A stretch of DNA of 14,858 nt from an uncultured bacterium (GTDB taxonomy: Bacteria > Actinomycetota > Aquicultoria > SKW223 > CALKMS01). The stretch covers positions 1 to 14,858 of the forward strand of contig CALKMS010000066.1 in the NCBI GenBank assembly GCA_938091145.1, in the 5' to 3' direction. Shown piece by piece: positions 7,520 through 14,710 of the stretch (the stretch's first letter is position 1; each line of letters opens with the position of its first letter). The notes below the pieces were generated by a model that searched no databases, was not told where the DNA came from, and saw only the letters and a program-made list of their open reading frames with translations. The translations under genes and the position numbers were made by a program.

Positions 7520-9871
7520 TCACCTCCCTGTTTTCTTAAATGGTTTATATGGTTTACCCCCGTAAGCGACAAACTTGCCAAAAAACTCAACGATGTTAAG
7601 TCGCATTGAATGAATAGTGGCACTGAAAGAATGAACCACAATGTTCAAAAGGTGAACTAAAAGAGCAACCAGAATACCAAGAGCTGCGACATCAAACATG
7701 CTACCAAGCTGATTGCCAATCACTGCTAAGATTACGCCAGCCAATCCCAATGCCATTAAACGAAGGTAAGATGCAATGTTACTTATCACGCTGGGAATAT
7801 GGAATAAAGCAGTGACTCCACCACCGTAGACGATCAAGACAAAAGCAACCAAAATAAGAAAAACTGTCATCGACCCAAAAAATTCAGGTATTGCCTTCTG
7901 GACAGCCAAAACAAGGAAAGCAATACTAACAAGCAAAACTACCATTCCCAAGTTTTCAATTGCGTGACGCTTAGCGTGTTCTCGTAAAGCGTTTATCATC
8001 CCTAAAACAAAACCAAGCAATATATGACCAAAACCAAGGCCGACTGCCAGAAACATATAGGGTAAAAGGTACTCGGCAATGTTGCCTCGATCAAAAGGAA
8101 GCTCAAACAAAACTTTAACTTCTTGCCATTTCCCATCTACCATTGCCACTTTATGCTCTTCCTTCAATGTTTCCAAAATCTTTTCAGTCTCTTCTAAATT
8201 AATCTTAACCTCTTTAGCTATCTCCTCGGCTGGAAGAGCTTCCTTCTTCGTTCGTAAGAGAGTCAAAACTTCTTCTGAAAGCTTTTTGTTTTTTTCTTCC
8301 TTTAAATACTCTAAAACCTTTTCAACTTTCCGGGGAGAAGCATTGATCCTTTCAGCTATTTCTTCAACTTTAAGAGTGCCTTTTTTAGATTCAAAAACTG
8401 GACGAAGTTTCTTTAAAAGTTTATCCTCTTCATCAGTTAATTTGATTTCGTGATGCGGAGGTAAAATACGGGCAACTATTCTCTCTCCTTCTGGTGTCGG
8501 TTCTTTAGCTAATCTGAAAGGCCTTATCACCTCATAAACATGAGCAATGTTGCCAAAAACCTCACCATATATAAACCCAAAGAACATTACCATTACTGCC
8601 GCCATTATAACCATCATAGACAGCATCTTAACTATTGGCACTTTCCCAAAAAAATAACGCACCAGCAAGCCTATAACTAAAAGCGAGAAGCCGTAGCCAA
8701 TGTCGCCCAAAACCAGACCAAAGAAGATTGGATAAAAAATAGCTAAGAAAATAGTTGGATCAAGCGTCCCATAGCGAGGATAGCCAAAGATGCCCATCAC
8801 CAATTCGTAGGGTTTAGCCCAGAAAGGGTTATCCAAGATCACTGGAGCTTTTTCGCGTTCTTCTTCAGTAACTTCAATTTCGGAAACTAAAACCTTTCCT
8901 TCAAATTCCTCATTTAGGGCTTCTTTCATTTTGTTCAATTCCCGCCGCGGGACCCAACCTTCAATCACAAAAGTGTAATCAGTTTGACCAGCATAATAAG
9001 CAACTTCAAGTTCTCCACAGCGATCAGTTAAGACATTACGAATTGCTAATAACCGAGTATACCAGGCAGCTGACGTCTCTCTTAAATCCTCTTTTACCTT
9101 ATCAATCTCTGCTGGGATGCTCTTTAAGCGGGAAATCATCGTCTCATAAGCTTCATCAAATGGCTTGTCAGCGTATTCATCAGGCAACTTTACCTTATTT
9201 ACTTTTTCTGCCCAAAGAAACGAGTTAACTGGCTCAGAATAAGTCTTGTTAAAAACCAATAAGGCAGCGGTGGTCTCTTCGTCAACATCAGCCGAAACGA
9301 GCTCAAACTGGCCCTTTGTGAGTTTATTCATTTCTTCTCGAACCAAATCAAGAACTCCTTTGTACTTTCGCTCAACTAAGAGAGCCACTGTTTCAAACCC
9401 TTCCAAGGCAACTAGCTGGCTAGCTAAAGGCTTAATCTTTTTTAAAACCACCACATATTTAGCCAGGTTAGCTCTTTCTTCCTCTAACTGAGTCTTTTTT
9501 TCGGCCAGCTCTCGAGTGGTCTTTTCTACTCCTTCTAAAACCTTTTCCACTTCCCTTTGTAAATCTTCACAGGAAGCATTCCAAAATGACTGATAATGGC
9601 GGCTAACTTCTGCCTCAGAAATCTTTTCTTTTTCTTCAGGTTTTAGAGCTGCCAACAGTGATTCAACTCGGTTTAAAAGTGCTTGGAGCTCACGCCGTCG
9701 AGACTCAACTTCCTCATCAATTTCCATCCGCCGCAACATCATTTCTCCCGGTTCAACTTTTTTGGAAATATCTTCAATGTGAAGCACTCCTAAATTGTGA
9801 AGGGAAGAAAGGACATCATAAAAAAGGCGGCGCGGTCCGATTACCTCAACCTTCGACATTTGAAGTATCAT
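7520..9871 (-). CDS. atpI: A/V-type ATPase subunit I (stator, ion half-channels) with an inserted tandem winged-helix-like domain
   Basis: Subunit I corresponds to yeast subunit a: it anchors the peripheral stalks and carries the two ion half-channels. Residues 1-370 are the cytoplasmic domain, two alpha/beta lobes joined by coiled coils. The membrane domain has about eight helices: TM1-2 at 373-408 with GLVLGDIGYG, TM3 at 415-440, and TM4-8 at 600-752. The essential arginine is R704 in ISNIASYLRLMALGLAG. At 783 residues it is well above the usual 600-680. The extra length lies between TM3 and TM4 (about 455-590), a charged region with two tandem winged-helix-like units. The ATG at 9871 follows GGAGGG about ten bases upstream; a second ATG four codons later is possible. 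It is 19 bases after H and 3 bases before K. Core identity is secure; the insert is discussed separately. Confidence 0.95.
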   Translation of the reverse strand: MILQMSKVEVIGPRRLFYDVLSSLHNLGVLHIEDISKKVEPGEMMLRRMEIDEEVESRRRELQALLNRVESLLAALKPEEKEKISEAEVSRHYQSFWNASCEDLQREVEKVLEGVEKTTRELAEKKTQLEEERANLAKYVVVLKKIKPLASQLVALEGFETVALLVERKYKGVLDLVREEMNKLTKGQFELVSADVDEETTAALLVFNKTYSEPVNSFLWAEKVNKVKLPDEYADKPFDEAYETMISRLKSIPAEIDKVKEDLRETSAAWYTRLLAIRNVLTDRCGELEVAYYAGQTDYTFVIEGWVPRRELNKMKEALNEEFEGKVLVSEIEVTEEEREKAPVILDNPFWAKPYELVMGIFGYPRYGTLDPTIFLAIFYPIFFGLVLGDIGYGFSLLVIGLLVRYFFGKVPIVKMLSMMVIMAAVMVMFFGFIYGEVFGNIAHVYEVIRPFRLAKEPTPEGERIVARILPPHHEIKLTDEEDKLLKKLRPVFESKKGTLKVEEIAERINASPRKVEKVLEYLKEEKNKKLSEEVLTLLRTKKEALPAEEIAKEVKINLEETEKILETLKEEHKVAMVDGKWQEVKVLFELPFDRGNIAEYLLPYMFLAVGLGFGHILLGFVLGMINALREHAKRHAIENLGMVVLLVSIAFLVLAVQKAIPEFFGSMTVFLILVAFVLIVYGGGVTALFHIPSVISNIASYLRLMALGLAGVILAVIGNQLGSMFDVAALGILVALLVHLLNIVVHSFSATIHSMRLNIVEFFGKFVAYGGKPYKPFKKTGR
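8102..8509 (-). other. Inserted domain of subunit I: two tandem winged-helix-like units
   Basis: Residues about 455-590 of subunit I fall in the loop between TM3 and TM4. Two units align without gaps, residues 496-529 with 542-575 (period 46 residues, 138 bases), with 15 of 34 positions identical by eye. Each has the pattern L-x-x-EEIA, a turn, then E-K-[VI]-L-E-x-LKEE, resembling helix-turn-helix of a winged helix. The second unit is followed by VAMVDGKWQEV, which looks like the wing hairpin; the first unit lacks it. The reading frame is open throughout and flanking membrane helices are intact, so it is an in-frame insertion and not an assembly join. The fold is inference. Confidence 0.7.
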
Positions 9872-9890
9872 TTTTTTTTCTCCCTCCTTC

Positions 9891-10247
9891 TCAAAAAGGA
9901 AGTGTTACTTTAAGTAAAAACCTGACTGCTTCCTGCTGTCCCTCTTTCTGTCTTCGAATAGCTTCTGCTTGTTTTAGCGCTTCAGTCTGAATACTATCAG
10001 CTTCAGCCCGAGCCCGAGCTAATTCCTTTTCCCCAATTTTTCGGGCTTCTTTCTGGCCTTCCGAAACGCCTTTCTCCCGAATTTTGTTTGCTTCCTCCCT
10101 CGCTTTCTGAATCAAAACTTCAGCCTCTTTTTTAGCTTTTAAAATTCGGGTATTGATTTCCAGTTCTTTTTCTCGAATTATGAATAAAGGAGAAGATTTT
10201 TCTACAGCCGTCTTGTGAACTTTTACCTCTTCAATTTTATTTTCCAT
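9891..10247 (-). CDS. ahaH: A/V-type ATPase peripheral stalk subunit H (G-like)
   Basis: The protein is a small, almost entirely helical partner of subunit E in the peripheral stalk. It has 118 residues. Residues about 25-108 form one long charged helix rich in A, E, K and R, including EAEVLIQKAREEANKIREK, in the style of the right-handed coiled coil of ATPase stalks. A less regular N-terminal part (1-24) contains SSPLFIIREKE, after which the helix begins. There is no membrane segment. The start is ATG at 10247 after GGGGGATAAGG. It is the first gene of the ATPase operon, preceded by a 103-base AT-rich gap and followed 19 bases later by subunit I. Stalk coiled coils diverge quickly, so the assignment depends on composition and operon position; the letter given to this subunit (H, G or F) varies between naming systems. 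Confidence 0.85.
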   Translation of the reverse strand: MENKIEEVKVHKTAVEKSSPLFIIREKELEINTRILKAKKEAEVLIQKAREEANKIREKGVSEGQKEARKIGEKELARARAEADSIQTEALKQAEAIRRQKEGQQEAVRFLLKVTLPF

Positions 10248-10280
10248 CCTTATCCCCCAACCTGCAAAAATTCTTCTTCT

Positions 10281-10309
10281 TTTTTAACACAAAATCAAAA
10301 GATTGGCAA
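10281..10309 (-). promoter_or_regulatory. Candidate promoter of the ATPase operon
   Basis: The 103 bases between the nucleotidyltransferase stop and subunit H are very AT-rich and contain no gene. On the minus strand, TTGCCA (10304-10309) and TAAAAA (10281-10286) are 17 bases apart, each 4 of 6 to the sigma-70 consensus. A second possible -10, TATAAA, lies at 10316-10321. No GC-rich hairpin terminator follows the upstream gene, so read-through from the housekeeping cluster is also possible. Confidence 0.35.
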
Positions 10310-10350
10310 GAAGATTTTATAAATATAATTTACTTTTGCTAAATTCTCAT

Positions 10351-11574
10351 TCATTGCTCATTTAAAATCCCTGATAAAAAAATAATTTTTCTTTTCCTTA
10401 TCTCTTCCCCTAATCGAAAGGAAGGAGTAAGGCCAGTCTCCACAATTACCTGGCGGGCAGAGAAAGGGTAAAACGAACCCACTTCAATTTCGTACATCTT
10501 TTTAAATCTTAAAAAAGATTCTTGGCTCAACTCTTTCTGACCAACAATTAATGCCAAAGCTAAACAGGCAGGGAAGGAAAAACCTGTGCTAACTACTAAT
10601 TCAGCCTGTAATTTCTTGTCGCTAAGCCAATCTCTTTGAACGCCTTTTAGCCAGGCTTGACAAGCTTTGATAGCTTTTTTGCTCATCCGGAATCGGCCAA
10701 AAGCTGAAGGCAATTGAGTCTGTTCATCGGTAGAGAGAAAAAAAGCCAAAAAAAGTGAGAATAATTGCTTGATTTTAACCCCTTTCTCCACTTGTTGAGC
10801 GAAATATAAAGGAAATGCATGTTCAACTTTCCTGAGTATCAAAAAAGCTTTCCTCAAAAGCTCTTCTAGTCTCCCGATTTTAAATCCTAATCCCGCGTAG
10901 CTTAAGATTTCGGCCCATAAAGAAAGAGCAACCAGTTTTCGGACAACTTTTTCGGGAAATTCAAAGGAAAAGAGTTTTAACACTTCAGTTTTTACTCGCT
11001 CAGCCCGAGCTTTCAATAAAAACCTTTTATCCTCCGCCAAGCGGTGAGCAGTACTTTCGTCCAAGCTCAGTCCCAGCTCTAAACAAAAACGAACAGCTCG
11101 CAGGAGCCTCACCGGATCTTTCCTGAAAGAATCGGGCTGGCATAGGCGCAAAGTCTTCTTTCTCAGATCCCTCAAGCCCCCAAGAAAGTCAATTATATCC
11201 TCCTTCAAAAACTCTCCTTCTCTAACAGATGATAAAGGCAAAAAAAGACTATTAACGGTAAAGTCTCTCCTTTTTGCTTCCTCTTCTAAAGTTGGAGTGG
11301 TCAAAGGGATGAGGTCAATTTTCCCCTCTGAAGTAACAATTCGATAGACATAGTTTTCTCTTCCTAACTTAAAGAAAGAAGTTTTAAATCTATTTGCTAA
11401 TTCGAAAGCTTTTTTCTCGGTAAGCTCCGGCACTAAAAGATCAAGATCAACAGCTTCTCTTCCAATAATAAGGTCCCTAACAGTTCCGCCGACCAAAAAA
11501 GTAGATTTCAGCCAATCGAAATTTTTTAGCGGTGGCCACCACCATAATGATTTAAGAAAAAATCTTTCGCTCAC
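10351..11574 (-). CDS. tRNA nucleotidyltransferase / poly(A) polymerase family protein
   Basis: This template-independent nucleotidyltransferase adds CCA (or part of it) to tRNA 3' ends, or adenosines to RNA. The catalytic head has GGTVRD (29-34) and the metal-binding aspartates D43 and D45 in DLDLL. RRDFTVNSL (102-110) recognises the ribose. The nucleobase-pairing motif at 152-156 reads KDPVR, keeping Asp153 and Arg156 of the EDxxR motif of class II CCA enzymes but with Lys for Glu. The helical neck/body follows to residue 407. No HD phosphohydrolase motif is visible, unlike E. coli Cca. The start is GTG at 11574 with only a weak upstream GGTAGA; no better start keeps the GGTVRD motif. It lies 23 bases after alr. 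Whether it is a full CCA-adding enzyme, a CC- or A-adding enzyme, or a poly(A) polymerase cannot be read from the sequence alone. Confidence 0.88.
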   Translation of the reverse strand: MSERFFLKSLWWWPPLKNFDWLKSTFLVGGTVRDLIIGREAVDLDLLVPELTEKKAFELANRFKTSFFKLGRENYVYRIVTSEGKIDLIPLTTPTLEEEAKRRDFTVNSLFLPLSSVREGEFLKEDIIDFLGGLRDLRKKTLRLCQPDSFRKDPVRLLRAVRFCLELGLSLDESTAHRLAEDKRFLLKARAERVKTEVLKLFSFEFPEKVVRKLVALSLWAEILSYAGLGFKIGRLEELLRKAFLILRKVEHAFPLYFAQQVEKGVKIKQLFSLFLAFFLSTDEQTQLPSAFGRFRMSKKAIKACQAWLKGVQRDWLSDKKLQAELVVSTGFSFPACLALALIVGQKELSQESFLRFKKMYEIEVGSFYPFSARQVIVETGLTPSFRLGEEIRKRKIIFLSGILNEQ

Positions 11575-11597
11575 TCTACCGTCTAAACTTACGAAGG

Positions 11598-12728
11598 CTA
11601 ATCAAGATAAACGCGCTCAACCCGCGAACCAATGGTAGAAACTATTTCGTAGTTTACTGTTCCGATTTTTTCGGCTAACTCCTCGGCTGTAATTTTCTCC
11701 TTTCCCTGAGAGCCAATTATTACTACTTCATCCCCGGCCTTAACTTTTTCAACCTCAGTAACATCAACCATCACCTGGTCCATACAAACTCGACCGGCAA
11801 TCAAAACTCGTCGCCCATTGATCAATAACTCTCCTCGGTTAGAAAGAGCTCTCTTTAAACCATCTGCATAGCCCAGCGGAACCAAAGCCAACCGGGAGGG
11901 TCTTCGGGTGACAAAAGTATGACAGTAACTCACCCCGCTACCGGGCGGAACTTCTTTAACTAATGCCACCTTAGCTTTCCAGCTCAATGCTGGCCTCAAA
12001 CTAACTATCTTTTCTGCTTCTTCATTAGGATAAAGACCGTATATCCCCAGCCCCAACCTGACCATATTTTGCCGAGCTTCAGGCAAAAAAATTGTTCCAG
12101 CTGTGTTCGAAAGGTGAAAATAAGTGGTTTGTGGAAAAAATTTTTTCACTATTGCTTTTGCCTTTTTAAAAAGCTCAATTTGTTTTAAGTTTATTTCTTT
12201 TAGTGGCAAGTCAGCACAAGCTAAATGGGAAAAAAGTCCTATCACTCTCAGGCTCTTTAAATCTTTTATTTCTTCTAAAAAACGAAAAAAATCATTAAAC
12301 AAAATTCCGGCTCGATGCATCCCGGTGTCTACTTTTAAATGAACTAGTACCTCCTTGTTTTTTTTCTGGCTTTCTTCAGACAGCTTTTTTGCCAAATCAA
12401 GCGTGTAAAGAGCTGGCTCTAAGTCGTACTCAATAACAAGAGGTACCTGGTCAGGAGATGGTTCGGCTAGAACTAAAATTGGTGCTGTGATCCCCGCTTC
12501 CCTCAGTTCTACTCCCTCTTCAGGCAAAGCAACACCTAAGTAATCGGCTCCACTGGCTAAAGCTTTTCTGGAAACTTCAACTGCGCCGTGACCATAACCA
12601 TTAGCTTTAACTACGGCCATTAAAAAGCATTGAGAACCAATAATTCTTTTAAAGGTTCGAATATTTTCTTCAATGGCCGCAAGATTTACTTCGACCCAAA
12701 CTGGACGATAATTAAAGCGAGGTGCCAT
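11598..12728 (-). CDS. alr: Alanine racemase
   Basis: The PLP enzyme interconverts L- and D-alanine in the cytoplasm, supplying D-alanine for peptidoglycan. From the ATG at 12728 (376 aa) the PLP lysine is K41 in AVVKANGYGHG, at the start of the TIM-barrel domain. K132 in LKVDTGMHRAG is the position that is carbamylated in Geobacillus Alr, and R139 is the PLP-pyridine-contacting arginine. The second catalytic base is Y268 in VSYCHTF, where most homologues have Gly after the Tyr. PLGYADG and GRVCMDQVMVDV in the C-terminal beta domain are also typical. The ATG has AAGG nine bases upstream; an in-frame TTG at 12734 has it only three bases away and is less likely. The gene overlaps the end of the CBS-domain gene by 17 bases. 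Neighbourhood with nnr is common in bacteria. Confidence 0.96.
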   Translation of the reverse strand: MAPRFNYRPVWVEVNLAAIEENIRTFKRIIGSQCFLMAVVKANGYGHGAVEVSRKALASGADYLGVALPEEGVELREAGITAPILVLAEPSPDQVPLVIEYDLEPALYTLDLAKKLSEESQKKNKEVLVHLKVDTGMHRAGILFNDFFRFLEEIKDLKSLRVIGLFSHLACADLPLKEINLKQIELFKKAKAIVKKFFPQTTYFHLSNTAGTIFLPEARQNMVRLGLGIYGLYPNEEAEKIVSLRPALSWKAKVALVKEVPPGSGVSYCHTFVTRRPSRLALVPLGYADGLKRALSNRGELLINGRRVLIAGRVCMDQVMVDVTEVEKVKAGDEVVIIGSQGKEKITAEELAEKIGTVNYEIVSTIGSRVERVYLD

Positions 12729-13173
12729 TAGCAATAGCCTTTATAAGGTCTCTCTTGCTCACTATCCCGACCATCCGCCCTTTGTCTAAAACTGGCAAGC
12801 GACTGATATGCTTTTCCACCATTAAAGTGGCAGCTTCTTCCACTGAAGCATCAGCTTCCACTGTGATCACAGGAGATGACATGACATCCGCAACTTTCAG
12901 ACCAACTGCTTTTCGAAGCTTTTCTTGATAATCGCGCCAGTTTGAAAGGAAAATGAAGCCATCAAGAAGATGGAGAAAAGTTGGAAATTGAATCTTAACT
13001 TCTTCCATTATTAAATCGCTCTCGCTTACTATTCCAACCAACTTCCCACTGCTGTCTATTACTGGCGCCCCACCAACTTTTTTTTTCAATAAAAATTGAG
13101 CCGCTTCCTTAACGCTCATCTCCGGATTTAAAACTTGAACATCTCGGGTCATAATATCAGCAACTTTCATCAT
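12712..13173 (-). CDS. CBS-domain pair protein, 153 aa
   Basis: A stand-alone Bateman module: two CBS domains that usually bind adenine nucleotides and sense energy state. CBS1 covers about 1-57 (begins MMKVADIMTRDVQVLNPEMS, ends GIVSESDLI). CBS2 covers about 94-150 (VADVMSSPVITVEADASVEE to GIVSKRDLIKAI). A 35-residue linker between them contains a hydrophobic FPTFLHLLDGFIFL stretch, common in this small family and too short and polar-flanked to be a clear membrane anchor. There is no fused output domain, so the target is unknown. Two adjacent ATGs (13173 and 13170) follow an AGG that is too close to be a normal SD. A promoter immediately upstream suggests an almost leaderless mRNA. It is 10 bases after nnr and overlaps alr by 17 bases. 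Confidence 0.9.
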   Translation of the reverse strand: MMKVADIMTRDVQVLNPEMSVKEAAQFLLKKKVGGAPVIDSSGKLVGIVSESDLIMEEVKIQFPTFLHLLDGFIFLSNWRDYQEKLRKAVGLKVADVMSSPVITVEADASVEEAATLMVEKHISRLPVLDKGRMVGIVSKRDLIKAIANGTSL

Positions 13174-13182
13174 CCTAAATCA

Positions 13183-13191
13183 ATTATAGCA
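13183..13191 (-). promoter_or_regulatory. Extended -10 promoter overlapping the nnr stop codon
   Basis: The minus strand reads TGCTATAAT, an extended -10 with a perfect TATAAT hexamer at 13183-13188. The nnr TAA stop is inside the hexamer. No good -35 is visible at 16-18 bases. Predicted transcription start is the A at about 13176, three bases before the first ATG of the CBS-domain gene, so the mRNA would be nearly leaderless. Confidence 0.5.
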
Positions 13192-14698
13192 AACTACTAG
13201 AGCGAGCTTGCAAAATAGCCCGAGGGATATAGGTTAGCAGATCAGAAGCACAAAAACTCAACTCGTCAATCTCCCTCAAAGCCAGATCAGAAGCCAGACC
13301 ATGAAGATAGACCCCGAGCTGAGCAGCCTCAAAGTGGTTTAATCCCTGAGCCAAAAAAGCGCCAATCATCCCCGCCAAAACATCACCTGTTCCTGCTGAA
13401 GCCAGTGCAGGCCCCCCGGTTAAATTTATAGCTTTCCGCTTTTTAGAAACTATCAGGCTTCGATAGCCTTTAAGAACAAGCACCAGATTTTTCAGCGGAC
13501 AGCTATTAACAAAATCAACCGCCGCCTGCCAACGGTTTTCGCGAATATAAGCCAACGACAAACCGCTAAGGCGGGAAAACTCCCCCTCGTGGGGAGTGAT
13601 CACTATTGGCAAACTCAAGGCTTCAGACAAAAGTTCCGAAAAATAAACCAAAGCTGTCGCGTCCAAGACCACCGGCTTGCCCCACTTTATAACTTCTCTA
13701 ACCAAATTTCTGGTTTCCGCCGAGTCTTTTAAGCCCGGGCCAATAACCACTGACCGAAAGCGCTCAGCTTCCTTTCTTAAAAAAGCTATCTCTCTACCCG
13801 CTAAATATTTCTCTTTTAAAGGCAAGAAGAGAGCCTCAATTAAGGTAGAAGCAAAAATCGGAGCTAGTTTGGCCAAAGAAGCCAACTTAACAATCCCAGC
13901 TCCCGCCTTCTGAGCTCCTTTAACTGTCAGGATTGCCGCCCCAGTCATTCCTTCAGAACCAGCTATTACCAAAACCCCACCCACTGACCACTTATTCGCC
14001 TCCTTTAACCGCGAGGGCAAAAGCTTCTTGGCTTCAGCTAGCGTCAATATCTCCACTCCTTTAACTCCTTCCAAAAACTCTGGTGGCACTACCTCTTTCA
14101 CCCTAACTTCCCCAGCATAATTGCAGCCCGGCCAGAGATACAAACCCGTTTTAGGAAGAGAAAAGGTCACTGTAACTTTTGCTCGACATGCTAGCCCGCT
14201 TACTCTCCCGCTTTCCGCCTCAACACCTGAAGGTATATCGGCGGAAAACACTGAAAGCTTTGACTCATTGATTGCTTCAACTATCTCAGCCTGAAAACCT
14301 TCAAGCTTTCCTCGAAAACCAAAACCAAAAAGGGCATCAACAACCAAAGGTTTTCTTGAGAGCGAGTCTTTCAGCTCTTGAATCGAGTTTAAAAAAACAA
14401 CCGGAGTTGTTTTGAGCTCTCTCATTTTCTTCTGGGTAAGAGGTGAAACTTTTCTCTGAAAGGCCAAAAAAACCTTAACTTTAATTCCGTGGCTCACCAA
14501 AATTCTTGCTGCTACCAGTCCATCACCCCCATTGTTCCCCGAACCAGAAACAACCAAAACCTCCTCAGGATTTTCTTTTAAGACTTCTTCAGCCAACGCC
14601 CTCCCAGCTTTTTCCATTAATTCATCAAGCGTGACTTTACCAGATCTAACAGCCCTACTCTCAACTCTTTTCATTTCGTCCGGTCCAACCGCAATCAT
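13184..14698 (-). CDS. nnr: Bifunctional NAD(P)H-hydrate epimerase / ADP-dependent NAD(P)H-hydrate dehydratase
   Basis: The enzyme repairs damaged nicotinamide cofactors: the N-terminal domain epimerises the R and S forms of NAD(P)H hydrate, and the C-terminal domain dehydrates S-NAD(P)HX with ADP (ATP in eukaryotes). From the ATG at 14698 (504 aa), the epimerase (YjeF_N) covers about 1-205 with GSGNNGGDG at 52-60 and the ADIPSGVEAESG substrate loop near 153-164. The dehydratase, a ribokinase-like fold, covers about 220-500 with VIGPGL near 318, TPHEGEF near 368 and the phosphate-binding GTGDVLAGM near 436. Length matches the fused bacterial form. AGGAG four bases before the ATG supports this start; the in-frame GTG at 14710 would have the SD inside the gene. 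First gene of the cluster, 10 bases ahead of the CBS gene. Confidence 0.95.
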   Translation of the reverse strand: MIAVGPDEMKRVESRAVRSGKVTLDELMEKAGRALAEEVLKENPEEVLVVSGSGNNGGDGLVAARILVSHGIKVKVFLAFQRKVSPLTQKKMRELKTTPVVFLNSIQELKDSLSRKPLVVDALFGFGFRGKLEGFQAEIVEAINESKLSVFSADIPSGVEAESGRVSGLACRAKVTVTFSLPKTGLYLWPGCNYAGEVRVKEVVPPEFLEGVKGVEILTLAEAKKLLPSRLKEANKWSVGGVLVIAGSEGMTGAAILTVKGAQKAGAGIVKLASLAKLAPIFASTLIEALFLPLKEKYLAGREIAFLRKEAERFRSVVIGPGLKDSAETRNLVREVIKWGKPVVLDATALVYFSELLSEALSLPIVITPHEGEFSRLSGLSLAYIRENRWQAAVDFVNSCPLKNLVLVLKGYRSLIVSKKRKAINLTGGPALASAGTGDVLAGMIGAFLAQGLNHFEAAQLGVYLHGLASDLALREIDELSFCASDLLTYIPRAILQARSSSLL

Positions 14699-14710
14699 CT
14701 TTCTCCTCAC

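Noticed and set aside
8079..8453. Open frame of 124 codons on the plus strand across the subunit I insertion
   Set aside because: It is antisense to a well-supported subunit I frame, its protein is serine-rich and featureless, and no SD supports it.
8102..8509. Subunit I insertion as an assembly chimera or a frameshifted gene
   Set aside because: The frame is open through both junctions, base use matches the flanks, and helices on both sides of the insertion are complete.
12980..13030. Membrane anchor in the CBS-domain protein linker
   Set aside because: The hydrophobic run is about 14 residues and interrupted by His and Asp, too short for a clear membrane span.
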